Below are positions 1 to 6,284 of a stretch of DNA of 16,076 nt, piece by piece. Within the stretch, counting starts at the first letter, position 1, and every line of letters begins with the position of its first letter. The notes under the pieces were generated by a model, which saw only the letters and a list, made by a program, of their open reading frames with translations, did not search any database and was not told where the DNA came from. This DNA is from Balneolaceae bacterium (lineage in GTDB: Bacteria > Bacteroidota > Rhodothermia > Balneolales > Balneolaceae): positions 1-16,076 of the forward strand of contig JAASTO010000040.1 of the NCBI GenBank assembly GCA_021767245.1, in the 5' to 3' direction. Made by a program: the position numbers and the translations under genes.

Positions 1-650
1 ACATGCCCGCCAAATGTAGTACACCTGACTGAAAGCAGCTGTTGTGCATCTTTTACCTTCATATCAAAAGGAGGAGCTGTAAGATCTACCCCGCTCTGCT
101 TTTTCAGCCTTGTACCCTGACCTGAGATAATATCCAGATTCGGTTTGAATGTTCCTTCCGGCAGATGCTCAGTAACAACGAGATATTTATAGTTCTCAAG
201 CTTTGGCACAATACTTTGAATCTCTCCATTTGAAATATGTTGCAGAACTTGCCTCAGTATGGCGCAGTCACCGGCAGGCAGTTTATCTGTGGCAATATTC
301 AGGCATTTGAATTCAAGCCGATCATCCTGAAATTTAATTCTATTTCTTTGAACCAGATCTTCCACAATATCCAAAGCTATATATTTTTTCGTAAATGGTA
401 CCAGTTGTTTACCGACATTGAAATCCCCACACCCCAGATCACAAACCACCGGAGGTTCCTCAAATGACCTCAGAAAACCACCAACTTTATTGAGATAAGG
501 TTTCACGAATTTCGGCAAATGAGACCCTTCCCCTGAATAAAAATCAAAATCCTTTCCGCCCCACAGGTGTTTTTCATAGATCTGATCCATGGCATCTTTG
601 GTAGGCCAGGGTTTCTTTTTCCTAATATTGTTTTTCAACGGACTGATCAT
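1..650 (-). CDS. Class I SAM-dependent methyltransferase (C-terminus beyond window)
   Basis: The frame is open from an ATG at 648-650 to the window edge, giving 216 visible residues. The start is fixed by an in-frame TAA three codons upstream; a weak AAAGGA lies about 12 bases before the ATG. Residues 68-80 (VVCDLGCGDFNVG) are the SAM-binding motif I, with a conserved Asp71 and the GCG loop. Residues 90-95 (YIALDI) fit the second strand with its acidic ribose-binding residue. Residues 127-139 (GDCAILRQVLQHI) and 155-163 (KYLVVTEHL) fit strands 4 and 5 of the Rossmann fold. Other recognisable stretches are GGKDFDFYSGEGS (31-43) and DIISGQGTRLKKQSG (173-187), which I recall from a bacterial methyltransferase family of about this size. 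The methyl acceptor is unknown. It is transcribed divergently from the membrane protein at 779. Confidence 0.8.
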   Translation of the reverse strand, partial: MISPLKNNIRKKKPWPTKDAMDQIYEKHLWGGKDFDFYSGEGSHLPKFVKPYLNKVGGFLRSFEEPPVVCDLGCGDFNVGKQLVPFTKKYIALDIVEDLVQRNRIKFQDDRLEFKCLNIATDKLPAGDCAILRQVLQHISNGEIQSIVPKLENYKYLVVTEHLPEGTFKPNLDIISGQGTRLKKQSGVDLTAPPFDMKVKDAQQLLSVRCTTFGGH

Positions 651-714
651 TCTTTGTTAAGTTCCTTTTCTAATTTGAAGAAACTACCTTTATTTCAGCT
701 TTGTATAAAGCACC

Positions 715-744
715 TTGTTTGCGGGCTCAGTCCCTTTATATTTT
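715..744 (+). promoter_or_regulatory. Candidate Bacteroidota-type promoter for the membrane protein gene
   Basis: TTG at 715-717, a 19-base spacer, then TATATTTT at 737-744. This matches the Bacteroidota -33/-7 layout (TTTG, 19-21 bases, TAnnTTTG), with the final G replaced by T. It would start transcripts about 28 bases before the ATG at 779. The match rests on short AT-rich words, so it is tentative. Confidence 0.33.
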
Positions 745-778
745 TCCAGATTCTAATTGTACTTATGTTGGTTGAACC

Positions 779-1462
779 ATGAATAATCATCTTTCAGATC
801 TACAAAACCGGGAATTCCGTATTCACCGTATCATTATTCGCGTGATGCTGGTAATTCTTGCGGTGGAATGGGTCTTACTATTGCTGGACCAAAGCTGGCT
901 ATCACTGTTTCTTGTTACGCTTATCATAGGCACTGTCTTCTCTCCGATCTTATTCCGTAAACAACTGCAGATGGAACTGCCCGTCGAATTGCATTTCATG
1001 GCTGTGATCTTTGTATTTGCCTCTTTTTACCTGGGTGAAGTTCAGGACTTTTATTACCGCGTGTGGTGGTGGGATATCGCCTTGCACACCTCCGCAGGAT
1101 TATTAATGGGCATTCTCGGTTTCCTGCTGATCTTTATACTGAATGAAAGTAAGCGGGTTCACATAAACCTGACTCCCGGATTCATTGCTTTCTTTGCCTT
1201 TACCTTCGCCCTGGCTATTGGCTCCATTTGGGAGATCTTCGAGTTTGGGATGGATCAAATTTTCGGGATGAATATGCAAAAAGAGATGCTGGGCGACCCC
1301 TCCGGGCTAACTGATACCATGTGGGATATCATTGTGAATGCACTTGGTGCTTTCCTTATAACCTTTGCAGCTTATGGGTATCTGAAACGTGAAAAAAGCT
1401 TTTTCGTCAAAGACTGGATCCGGTCATTTATTGAGAAGAATCCGGATTGGTTTAAGAATTAA
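779..1462 (+). CDS. Polytopic inner-membrane protein, DUF2238/YjdF-like
   Basis: The product has 227 residues and about six hydrophobic segments (roughly 18-37, 40-57, 72-88, 100-122, 134-152 and 180-200), so it should be an integral membrane protein. The ATG at 779 is the first possible start because an in-frame TGA sits two codons upstream. Polar residues lie in or next to the helices: WWWDIALHTSAG (96-107) with Asp99 and His103, WEIFEFGMD (151-159) with Glu152 and Glu155, and DTMWDIIVNALGAF (179-192) with Asp179, Asp183 and Asn187. These D..H, E..E and D..WD..N signatures resemble the DUF2238/YjdF group, which is distantly VanZ-like. They suggest a metal or polar-substrate site in the membrane, but no activity is established. 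The small membrane protein 76 bases downstream may share its transcript. Confidence 0.7.
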   Translation: MNNHLSDLQNREFRIHRIIIRVMLVILAVEWVLLLLDQSWLSLFLVTLIIGTVFSPILFRKQLQMELPVELHFMAVIFVFASFYLGEVQDFYYRVWWWDIALHTSAGLLMGILGFLLIFILNESKRVHINLTPGFIAFFAFTFALAIGSIWEIFEFGMDQIFGMNMQKEMLGDPSGLTDTMWDIIVNALGAFLITFAAYGYLKREKSFFVKDWIRSFIEKNPDWFKN

Positions 1463-1538
1463 AATATATACTAAGCCTGCGTTGATGAAATTTATTGAGT
1501 TTTAATTATCCTTGGACACAACCTTTAATCAATATTTT

Positions 1539-1910
1539 ATGGCAACAGATAAGCTGATCAAAGAGTTTTTCGAAGAGCAATTCAATGATTCTTCTCAACT
1601 ATTTCTATACAAAGACAAGCAACTGCTGGATGAAGGTAATTTCCGGGAATATGCTGAAGAACAGATTGGCAAAGCCAATAAAGTTTTCTGGTCTGTAAGT
1701 TTTGGGTTATTAATGGCTGTGTGGTACGGTACCAACGGTCTTATAAATTATGGCAGTGATCCGACATGGTTTAATCTTACGGTCGGTTTATTTTTATGGT
1801 TTGTTGCTTTGGTCATGGTCTGGTATGCCTCAAAAGAATATTACACCATCAAAAGCTCAATGAGCTTTTTTATCAGACTATTGGATGAGAATGATGATCA
1901 CTCAGGCTGA
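1539..1910 (+). CDS. Small two-helix membrane protein, unknown function
   Basis: I do not recognise a family. Starting at the ATG at 1539 the product has 123 residues. A TTG at 1512 in the same frame would add nine residues, but neither start has a clear ribosome-binding site, so I prefer ATG. An acidic, Lys-rich N-terminus (residues 1-48) is followed by two hydrophobic helices at about 49-68 (VFWSVSFGLLMAVWYG...) and 78-97 (WFNLTVGLFLWFVALVMVWY). A charged tail ends in Asp/Glu-rich residues, and both ends are probably cytoplasmic. The start lies 76 bases after the DUF2238-like gene with no terminator visible between them, so the two may form an operon. The stop codon is only 11 bases from the convergent stop of the minus-strand hydrolase-like gene, and a terminator-like hairpin lies inside the last part of the reading frame. 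Confidence 0.6.
   Translation: MATDKLIKEFFEEQFNDSSQLFLYKDKQLLDEGNFREYAEEQIGKANKVFWSVSFGLLMAVWYGTNGLINYGSDPTWFNLTVGLFLWFVALVMVWYASKEYYTIKSSMSFFIRLLDENDDHSG
1851..1871. terminator. Terminator-like hairpin inside the 3' end of the small membrane protein gene
   Basis: AAAAGCTC (1851-1858) pairs with GAGCTTTT (1862-1869), followed by two more T on the plus strand. It lies about 40 bases before the plus-strand stop. On the minus strand it lies 50 to 70 bases past the stop of the hydrolase-like gene, followed by a short A/T run. It is the only hairpin of this type at the convergent junction, so it may end minus-strand transcription. The stem is AT-rich and short, which makes this uncertain. Confidence 0.35.
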
Positions 1911-1921
1911 CCTACCTCTGA

Positions 1922-3250
1922 TCAGTCCAATATGAATCGTTCTAAAGCCCGTGTTACTCTTCCAAATCCTCTTCGATCAACCAAATTATTAATAAATAGG
2001 TAAACCTCCGTATCGGCTCCCGGATCACTGATACTGAACAGTTCAAATCCCCGCATTGAACCATCCACATTTACTGATAAATTTTGAAAGTATTTTCGCT
2101 GATCCTCATCAAACACTTCTCCTGAACGAACATATTCATAGAAATTTCTAAGGTCACCGAGGGTGCTATACATCCCTCCACTCCCCTTCACCAACCAGGA
2201 GGTTTTTCCCCAGTTCGGCGGAATATTTGGGAGTCCGACCTTTTCAGGACCGCCCCCAACTGCAAAATCTTCAATCGAAAGTCCTCTTGTTTCACCGTAT
2301 TCACCGGTTCGCCCCATACCGGCAGGGTCCAGAAAATGTGTTCTGATAAAGGAATAATACTCCTGCCCTGAAACGTGCTCGATAATGGCAGCAAGCATCA
2401 CGAATGCAGCGTGAGAATGCTGTTGACCCGTACCCGGCTCAAATATCAGGGGAATGGAAAGCATTCGCTGTTCTGCAGTTTCTCTATCGATCCATGCCAG
2501 ATCAGGATTCCAGTCTTCCACAGTTTCAAAGAAATCGGGTAGTCCGCTCTCGCCATTCATCAAATGAGTGATGGTCATTCCCTGTCGGTCAGCCGGTACC
2601 TGATCAAAAAATTTAGTGATAGGATCTGAAAGGCTAAGCTTGCCTTGTTTATTCAGCAATAGTATACCTGCAACAGTGAAATCGATAGGCCTTGACCCAA
2701 TACCGAATATGGTGCTTTGCTTATTTGGTATGTTTAGATCAGGATTTGCCATTCCGAATGGCTGATTTATGATCTCTTCCCCCTCATCCCTGATGTACAG
2801 TAGTCCGGCCATCCCTATACTTTCCAGTGAATCAACCACGTCATCCAGGTTATCTTTCGTGATGATCATTTCCTTCTGAACTGCTACCTCCCTCATGTCT
2901 ATGATACCATCAGGACTTAATTGTACCAGCAAATTCTTTCGCTCATCATTATCATTTGAAAGCATAAACAGTAATCCTCCCGGTTCGCCTTCAATACCTA
3001 CACCATCCAAATAAGGCTTTAAGGAATTTCTTAAATCAGTAAGGCGGGTGACCAATTCTGAGCGATCATCAAAAGCATCAGTAGCCCAAAATTCATCAAC
3101 AAATGAATCGATGAAAGAGTCCTCATTGGATCGAAGAAATTCTATGACAGCCTGCTCTGTCTTCAGAATATGTGGTGGTGGCCCATCCTGTGCTAACGCC
3201 ATCCCACCGGTTAAAACAACGATATTAAGTAGGGTAATCAGTTTTCTCAT
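1922..3250 (-). CDS. Exported serine-beta-lactamase-fold protein, probable pseudoenzyme
   Basis: The ATG at 3248-3250 gives 442 residues. Residues 1-20 form a clean signal peptide (MRKLITLL...GGMALA, cut before Gln21). A GTG at 3289 in frame would bury that peptide, so I reject it. Residues of about 25-140 form an N-terminal region I cannot assign. Residues of about 175-440 align by eye with the class C beta-lactamase/PBP4-like family (PF00144): GKLSLSDPITKFF, THLMNGESGLPD (228-239) and GSGGMYSTLGDL (356-367) are typical structural motifs. The catalytic motifs are changed. SxxK reads SRPI at 186-189 (the lysine is Ile), YxN reads HSH at 278-280, and the H/K-T-G box reads VDG at 395-397. The fold is probably kept, but serine hydrolysis by the usual mechanism is unlikely. 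It is the last gene of the exported-protein block and starts 38 bases after the FG-GAP lipoprotein stop. Confidence 0.8.
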   Translation of the reverse strand: MRKLITLLNIVVLTGGMALAQDGPPPHILKTEQAVIEFLRSNEDSFIDSFVDEFWATDAFDDRSELVTRLTDLRNSLKPYLDGVGIEGEPGGLLFMLSNDNDERKNLLVQLSPDGIIDMREVAVQKEMIITKDNLDDVVDSLESIGMAGLLYIRDEGEEIINQPFGMANPDLNIPNKQSTIFGIGSRPIDFTVAGILLLNKQGKLSLSDPITKFFDQVPADRQGMTITHLMNGESGLPDFFETVEDWNPDLAWIDRETAEQRMLSIPLIFEPGTGQQHSHAAFVMLAAIIEHVSGQEYYSFIRTHFLDPAGMGRTGEYGETRGLSIEDFAVGGGPEKVGLPNIPPNWGKTSWLVKGSGGMYSTLGDLRNFYEYVRSGEVFDEDQRKYFQNLSVNVDGSMRGFELFSISDPGADTEVYLFINNLVDRRGFGRVTRALERFILD

Positions 3251-3288
3251 AACACTTTTGTTTAAATACCGGATGTTTATAACGATCA

Positions 3289-5097
3289 CTATCGTCTAAA
3301 ATAGATAATTCCCCCTTCCTTATTTCCCGATAAAAACTCCATGACTCCATCTCCATCCAGGTCGGCAAAGTGGGGAGAATTGAATTGGGTGACTTCAATT
3401 CTGATCGGAAGTTCCTCTACGCGAAACTTTGCTTCTTGTTTCGTGCCAACATTACGATAAAATTGAATGCCTTCTACTTTGGAACCGAGGAACAGGTCCA
3501 CATCCCCATCACCGTCCACATCATAAAAAGCGGGAGCACTTCTATGGCGGACTTCCACATTGCTGAAAGCATCTTCAACCAGCTGGAATTCGGGTTCGTC
3601 GGGCGTTCCAATATTTTCGAAATAAGCTATACTGCCGCCTGATGCTCCCACCATCACATCCAGGTCGCCATCTCCATCCAGGTCTGCCATGGCCGGTACT
3701 GCATTACTTCCGCGAGGCAGTTCGAAAATTGTTTCATCGAACAATTCAAAAGTGCCCTCCTTATTCTCATAATAAGCCACACCTCCTCTCCATCTTCCAA
3801 GCAGCATATCATCGAGACCATCTCCATTAAGGTCTCCCAAAGTGGGAGCGTAATGATAAGCATCAGGGAGTTCCAGTGATCCATTTTGATGGTATTCAGG
3901 AGATGTTTTGGTTCCCCTGTTTTCGTATAGATATATGATCGAGGAGTTTCTGTTGAAGGGATCGATCTTGTTGGCAAGCATCAGGTCCAGATCTCCGTCC
4001 CCGTCAATATCCCCGGTCGCCGGAATACTTTCATTTCCAACATCCAGGTTTCTGAGAAATTGTTGAGTTATAAGTTCATAGGTTCCACTACCGGTCTGCT
4101 CGTAAAAAAGAAAATTTTCAGCGAGGGTTTGATTGGCGTTATAAGCTCCGCCAAGTACACCCAGAAACAAGTCAACATCTCCATCCTTCCCCCAGTCGGT
4201 GAGGGTTGGGGCATTATATCCACTTGTTTGTACCGGCTCACCGACCGGAAAGGGTCTTGGTTCTCCCTGAAAATCCGGATTGAAAGGAGACCCTCTGTTT
4301 TCGAGCAACAGAACACTCGGTTCAAAGAAATCACCCCAAAATATATCCTGATCACCATCTCCGTCAATATCCATAAAGGCCATGGTGTTGGCACCGTGCA
4401 TGGTTCCAAACTGCTTGACGATTTCAATGTTCTCAAAACGTTGATTCACCAGCTCAAAACGGGGAAACCCATTTTCATCCTGACCTATTGATTCATAGCG
4501 TGTCAATGTCCCATCGAGGCGTCCGATAAACAGATCAAGATTGCCATCATTATCTATGTCTGTGACATTAGGGATGTTTTGACGGTCTGAAAAGATCGGT
4601 TCATCACGGGTGTCACGTAAAGAATCTACAGCCAATTCAAACTCCGGATCTGTGGCATTCCCTTCATTCCGATAGACCCGAATGTAGCTGTATGGTTGCT
4701 CGGTCAGCAGATCATAGTCACCGTCCTGATCCAGATCTACAAATCTAAACCATTCACCAATATCCAGACCTTTATACTTGTCTGTTTTCCAGATAAGGGG
4801 AAATCCTGTTATTTCTTCCCTGTACTCAAAATGCTTTAGATTTCCGGTATTTTCCTGCACAAACAGATCCGAGTCTCCGTCCGCATCGATATCCACAAAC
4901 TGAGGTCTGGGGGCATTGAATCCACCTAAAAATGGAAAATGAATAGGGTCACCGTTCTCATCAAAAAAGGGAAAGGGAGTAACTTCCTGCCTATATTCTT
5001 TACTTTCATTCAGATTAGAATTCGTCGCCGGTTCCAAAGTTGCACAGGCCGAAATAATAAAAAAAGATATCAACGCAATTGGGATGATTCTAGACAT
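3289..5097 (-). CDS. FG-GAP/VCBS-repeat lipoprotein, ten Ca-binding-type repeats
   Basis: The ATG at 5095-5097 gives 602 residues. The N-terminus MSRIIPIALISFFIISAC is a lipoprotein signal peptide with Cys18 as lipobox cysteine. An earlier in-frame start at 5142 would overlap the upstream gene and spoil the signal. The rest is made of FG-GAP/VCBS (integrin-alpha-like) propeller repeats, each holding a calcium-loop motif of the form DxDxDGxxD. I count ten, starting near residues 69, 121, 180, 243, 301, 363, 422, 472, 526 and 579. Clear examples are DIDADGDSD, DLDQDGDYD, DIDGDGDLD, DVDGDGDVD and DLDGDGVME. The fifth (DWGKDGDVD) and the last are the most divergent. Ten repeats are more than one seven-bladed propeller needs. 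It should be a membrane-anchored, calcium-stabilised binding protein with unknown ligand. It lies 25 bases after the YVTN propeller gene. Confidence 0.85.
   Translation of the reverse strand: MSRIIPIALISFFIISACATLEPATNSNLNESKEYRQEVTPFPFFDENGDPIHFPFLGGFNAPRPQFVDIDADGDSDLFVQENTGNLKHFEYREEITGFPLIWKTDKYKGLDIGEWFRFVDLDQDGDYDLLTEQPYSYIRVYRNEGNATDPEFELAVDSLRDTRDEPIFSDRQNIPNVTDIDNDGNLDLFIGRLDGTLTRYESIGQDENGFPRFELVNQRFENIEIVKQFGTMHGANTMAFMDIDGDGDQDIFWGDFFEPSVLLLENRGSPFNPDFQGEPRPFPVGEPVQTSGYNAPTLTDWGKDGDVDLFLGVLGGAYNANQTLAENFLFYEQTGSGTYELITQQFLRNLDVGNESIPATGDIDGDGDLDLMLANKIDPFNRNSSIIYLYENRGTKTSPEYHQNGSLELPDAYHYAPTLGDLNGDGLDDMLLGRWRGGVAYYENKEGTFELFDETIFELPRGSNAVPAMADLDGDGDLDVMVGASGGSIAYFENIGTPDEPEFQLVEDAFSNVEVRHRSAPAFYDVDGDGDVDLFLGSKVEGIQFYRNVGTKQEAKFRVEELPIRIEVTQFNSPHFADLDGDGVMEFLSGNKEGGIIYFRR
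3347..3684 (-). repeat. 17-base direct repeat inside the FG-GAP gene (3347-3363 and 3668-3684)
   Basis: CCATCTCCATCCAGGTC occurs at 3347-3363 and again at 3668-3684, 321 bases (107 codons) apart and in the same reading frame. On the coding strand it encodes the DLDGDG calcium loop of repeats 8 and 10. Recombination between copies would remove repeats without a frameshift. Other loops use related but not identical codons. Confidence 0.6.
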
Positions 5098-5122
5098 AAG
5101 TAAATAGTTGTTTAAAAGCTTT

Positions 5123-6193
5123 TTAACGAATGTTTGTACCAATTCCTGAAGGGTATCGCCCTACTTCTATCACTTTTATGATCTGATTCGTTTCGGTATC
5201 TATGATGACCACTGTTCCGGGCAGGTTCTCAATGTCATCCCTTCCTTCAGGGTTGTAGGTGCCATCCAGATTATTATTGGAGATATAAAGATATTTCCCA
5301 TCATCTGAGAGTGTGGCTCCGTGAGGTTGTGCAAGTCCCTCGCCTTTTATGGTTGCCGCCACCTCTCGTTTAACGAGATCTACGACACTTACACTGTGGT
5401 CCTGTTTATTCGCGAAGTAGGCATATTTTCCATCGGCTGAGATCACCGGATGCCACGGCTGTGCCCCAACGCTTAGATTACCGGTCAGCTTTGGCGTCAT
5501 CGGGTCTGTGATATCAAAGAACAATAGCTGTCCGGATACCTGACCGGTTGCTATCATGGTTTTGCCATCCGGAGTGATTGCAAAATTCACGAAGGTATGT
5601 GTTAGCCCCGGTATGTTCACCAGATCCGATTCTTCTGTGTCAATATTGGTGGTATAGATCTGATTCTCACTCAAACTGCCGATATACATCCAGTCTCCTT
5701 CCGGTGCAGCAGCTATTGCATGAGGTCGTGTAAAGAACAACCCCACCTCATCCATGACTTCCATATCTGTTCGGTTCACCACACCAAAACTTTGTGGCGG
5801 GTTGACTGCACTCATGGATCGCCCAACGTATAAGATATCTTTAGATGGATGCATGGCCATCAATCCCGGCACTTCCAGTTCAGCAGATGCCAGCAGCTTA
5901 TTGTTACGATCAAATTTCAACACCCGGTTCTCGCCTATCAGCGTGACATACCAATAGGATCCATCCTTTTCGGCAACCGCATGATGGGGCTTGGCATTGG
6001 CTGAGAAGCCTAAATCCTTCAGATCCACTGTACTTGCTATCTCATTGGTAGAGGTATCGATCACGGTGATCGTAGCTGATCCCTGATTACAAACATACAT
6101 ATACTGTGGTTTCTGACTTACCTGAGCAAGCAGTGTCGCTGTCCCAAATAGAAACAGTGCGGCACCTACTATAATTTTTGATAATATTCGCAT
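5123..6193 (-). CDS. Exported YVTN/YncE-type beta-propeller protein
   Basis: The ATG at 6191-6193 gives 356 residues. Residues 1-24 are a signal peptide (MRILSKIIVGAALFLFG..., ending TLLAQ). ATGs at 6202 and 6244 are in frame, but the 6244 start would place a strong terminator hairpin inside the gene, and GAGATGAG just before 6193 serves as a plausible ribosome-binding site. Residues of about 30-356 form YVTN-family blades of about 45 residues: YMYVCNQGSATITVIDTSTN (31-50), YAYFANKQDHSVSVVDLVKR (257-276), and GTVVIIDTETNQIIKVIEVG (326-345), which probably closes the ring. The usual P-x-G entry to each blade often carries His instead: PHH (69-71), PHA (157-159), THT (198-200), PWHP (246-249) and PHG (290-292). 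These proteins bind or scaffold in the periplasm or outside the cell. No enzymatic role can be read from the sequence. It is the second gene of the exported block. Confidence 0.8.
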   Translation of the reverse strand: MRILSKIIVGAALFLFGTATLLAQVSQKPQYMYVCNQGSATITVIDTSTNEIASTVDLKDLGFSANAKPHHAVAEKDGSYWYVTLIGENRVLKFDRNNKLLASAELEVPGLMAMHPSKDILYVGRSMSAVNPPQSFGVVNRTDMEVMDEVGLFFTRPHAIAAAPEGDWMYIGSLSENQIYTTNIDTEESDLVNIPGLTHTFVNFAITPDGKTMIATGQVSGQLLFFDITDPMTPKLTGNLSVGAQPWHPVISADGKYAYFANKQDHSVSVVDLVKREVAATIKGEGLAQPHGATLSDDGKYLYISNNNLDGTYNPEGRDDIENLPGTVVIIDTETNQIIKVIEVGRYPSGIGTNIR

Positions 6194-6215
6194 GGATCTC
6201 ATCTCTATAATGAAT

Positions 6216-6266
6216 AAAAAAATGGCAACTTCAGAGGTCTTCACATCGAAAACTCCGAAGTTGCCA
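6216..6266 (-). terminator. Intrinsic terminator after the choice-of-anchor B gene
   Basis: TGGCAACTTC (6223-6232) is perfectly complementary to GAAGTTGCCA (6257-6266). After one mismatch, three further pairs (6234-6236 with 6253-6255) extend the stem. Read on the minus strand, the stem is followed directly by seven T (6216-6222). It lies 19 bases past the stop at 6285 and 23 bases before the next ATG at 6193. It should cut or attenuate transcription into the downstream three genes. Confidence 0.85.
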
Positions 6267-6284
6267 GATTATTTTAAATGACTC

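Noticed and set aside
237..467. Plus-strand open frame of 76 codons
   Set aside because: It is antisense to the methyltransferase, whose minus-strand frame is open across the whole of 1-650 with recognisable SAM-binding motifs.
3251..3289. GTG at 3289 as the start of the hydrolase-like gene
   Set aside because: It would add 13 residues in front of a clean signal peptide and overlap the previous stop. The ATG at 3250 is the better start.
4060..4491. Plus-strand open frame of 143 codons
   Set aside because: It lies opposite the FG-GAP repeats, has no recognisable domain, and is explained by the biased GAT/GGN codons of the repeat gene.
3347..5000. Periodic similar DNA words, considered as a CRISPR or tandem-repeat array
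   Set aside because: The words fall in one reading frame at irregular protein-repeat spacing and encode the DxDxDG loops. There are no constant repeat and spacer lengths.
6194..6244. Longer N-terminus for the YVTN propeller from ATG 6244
   Set aside because: That stretch contains the intrinsic terminator stem and its T run, and the added residues would precede an already complete signal peptide.
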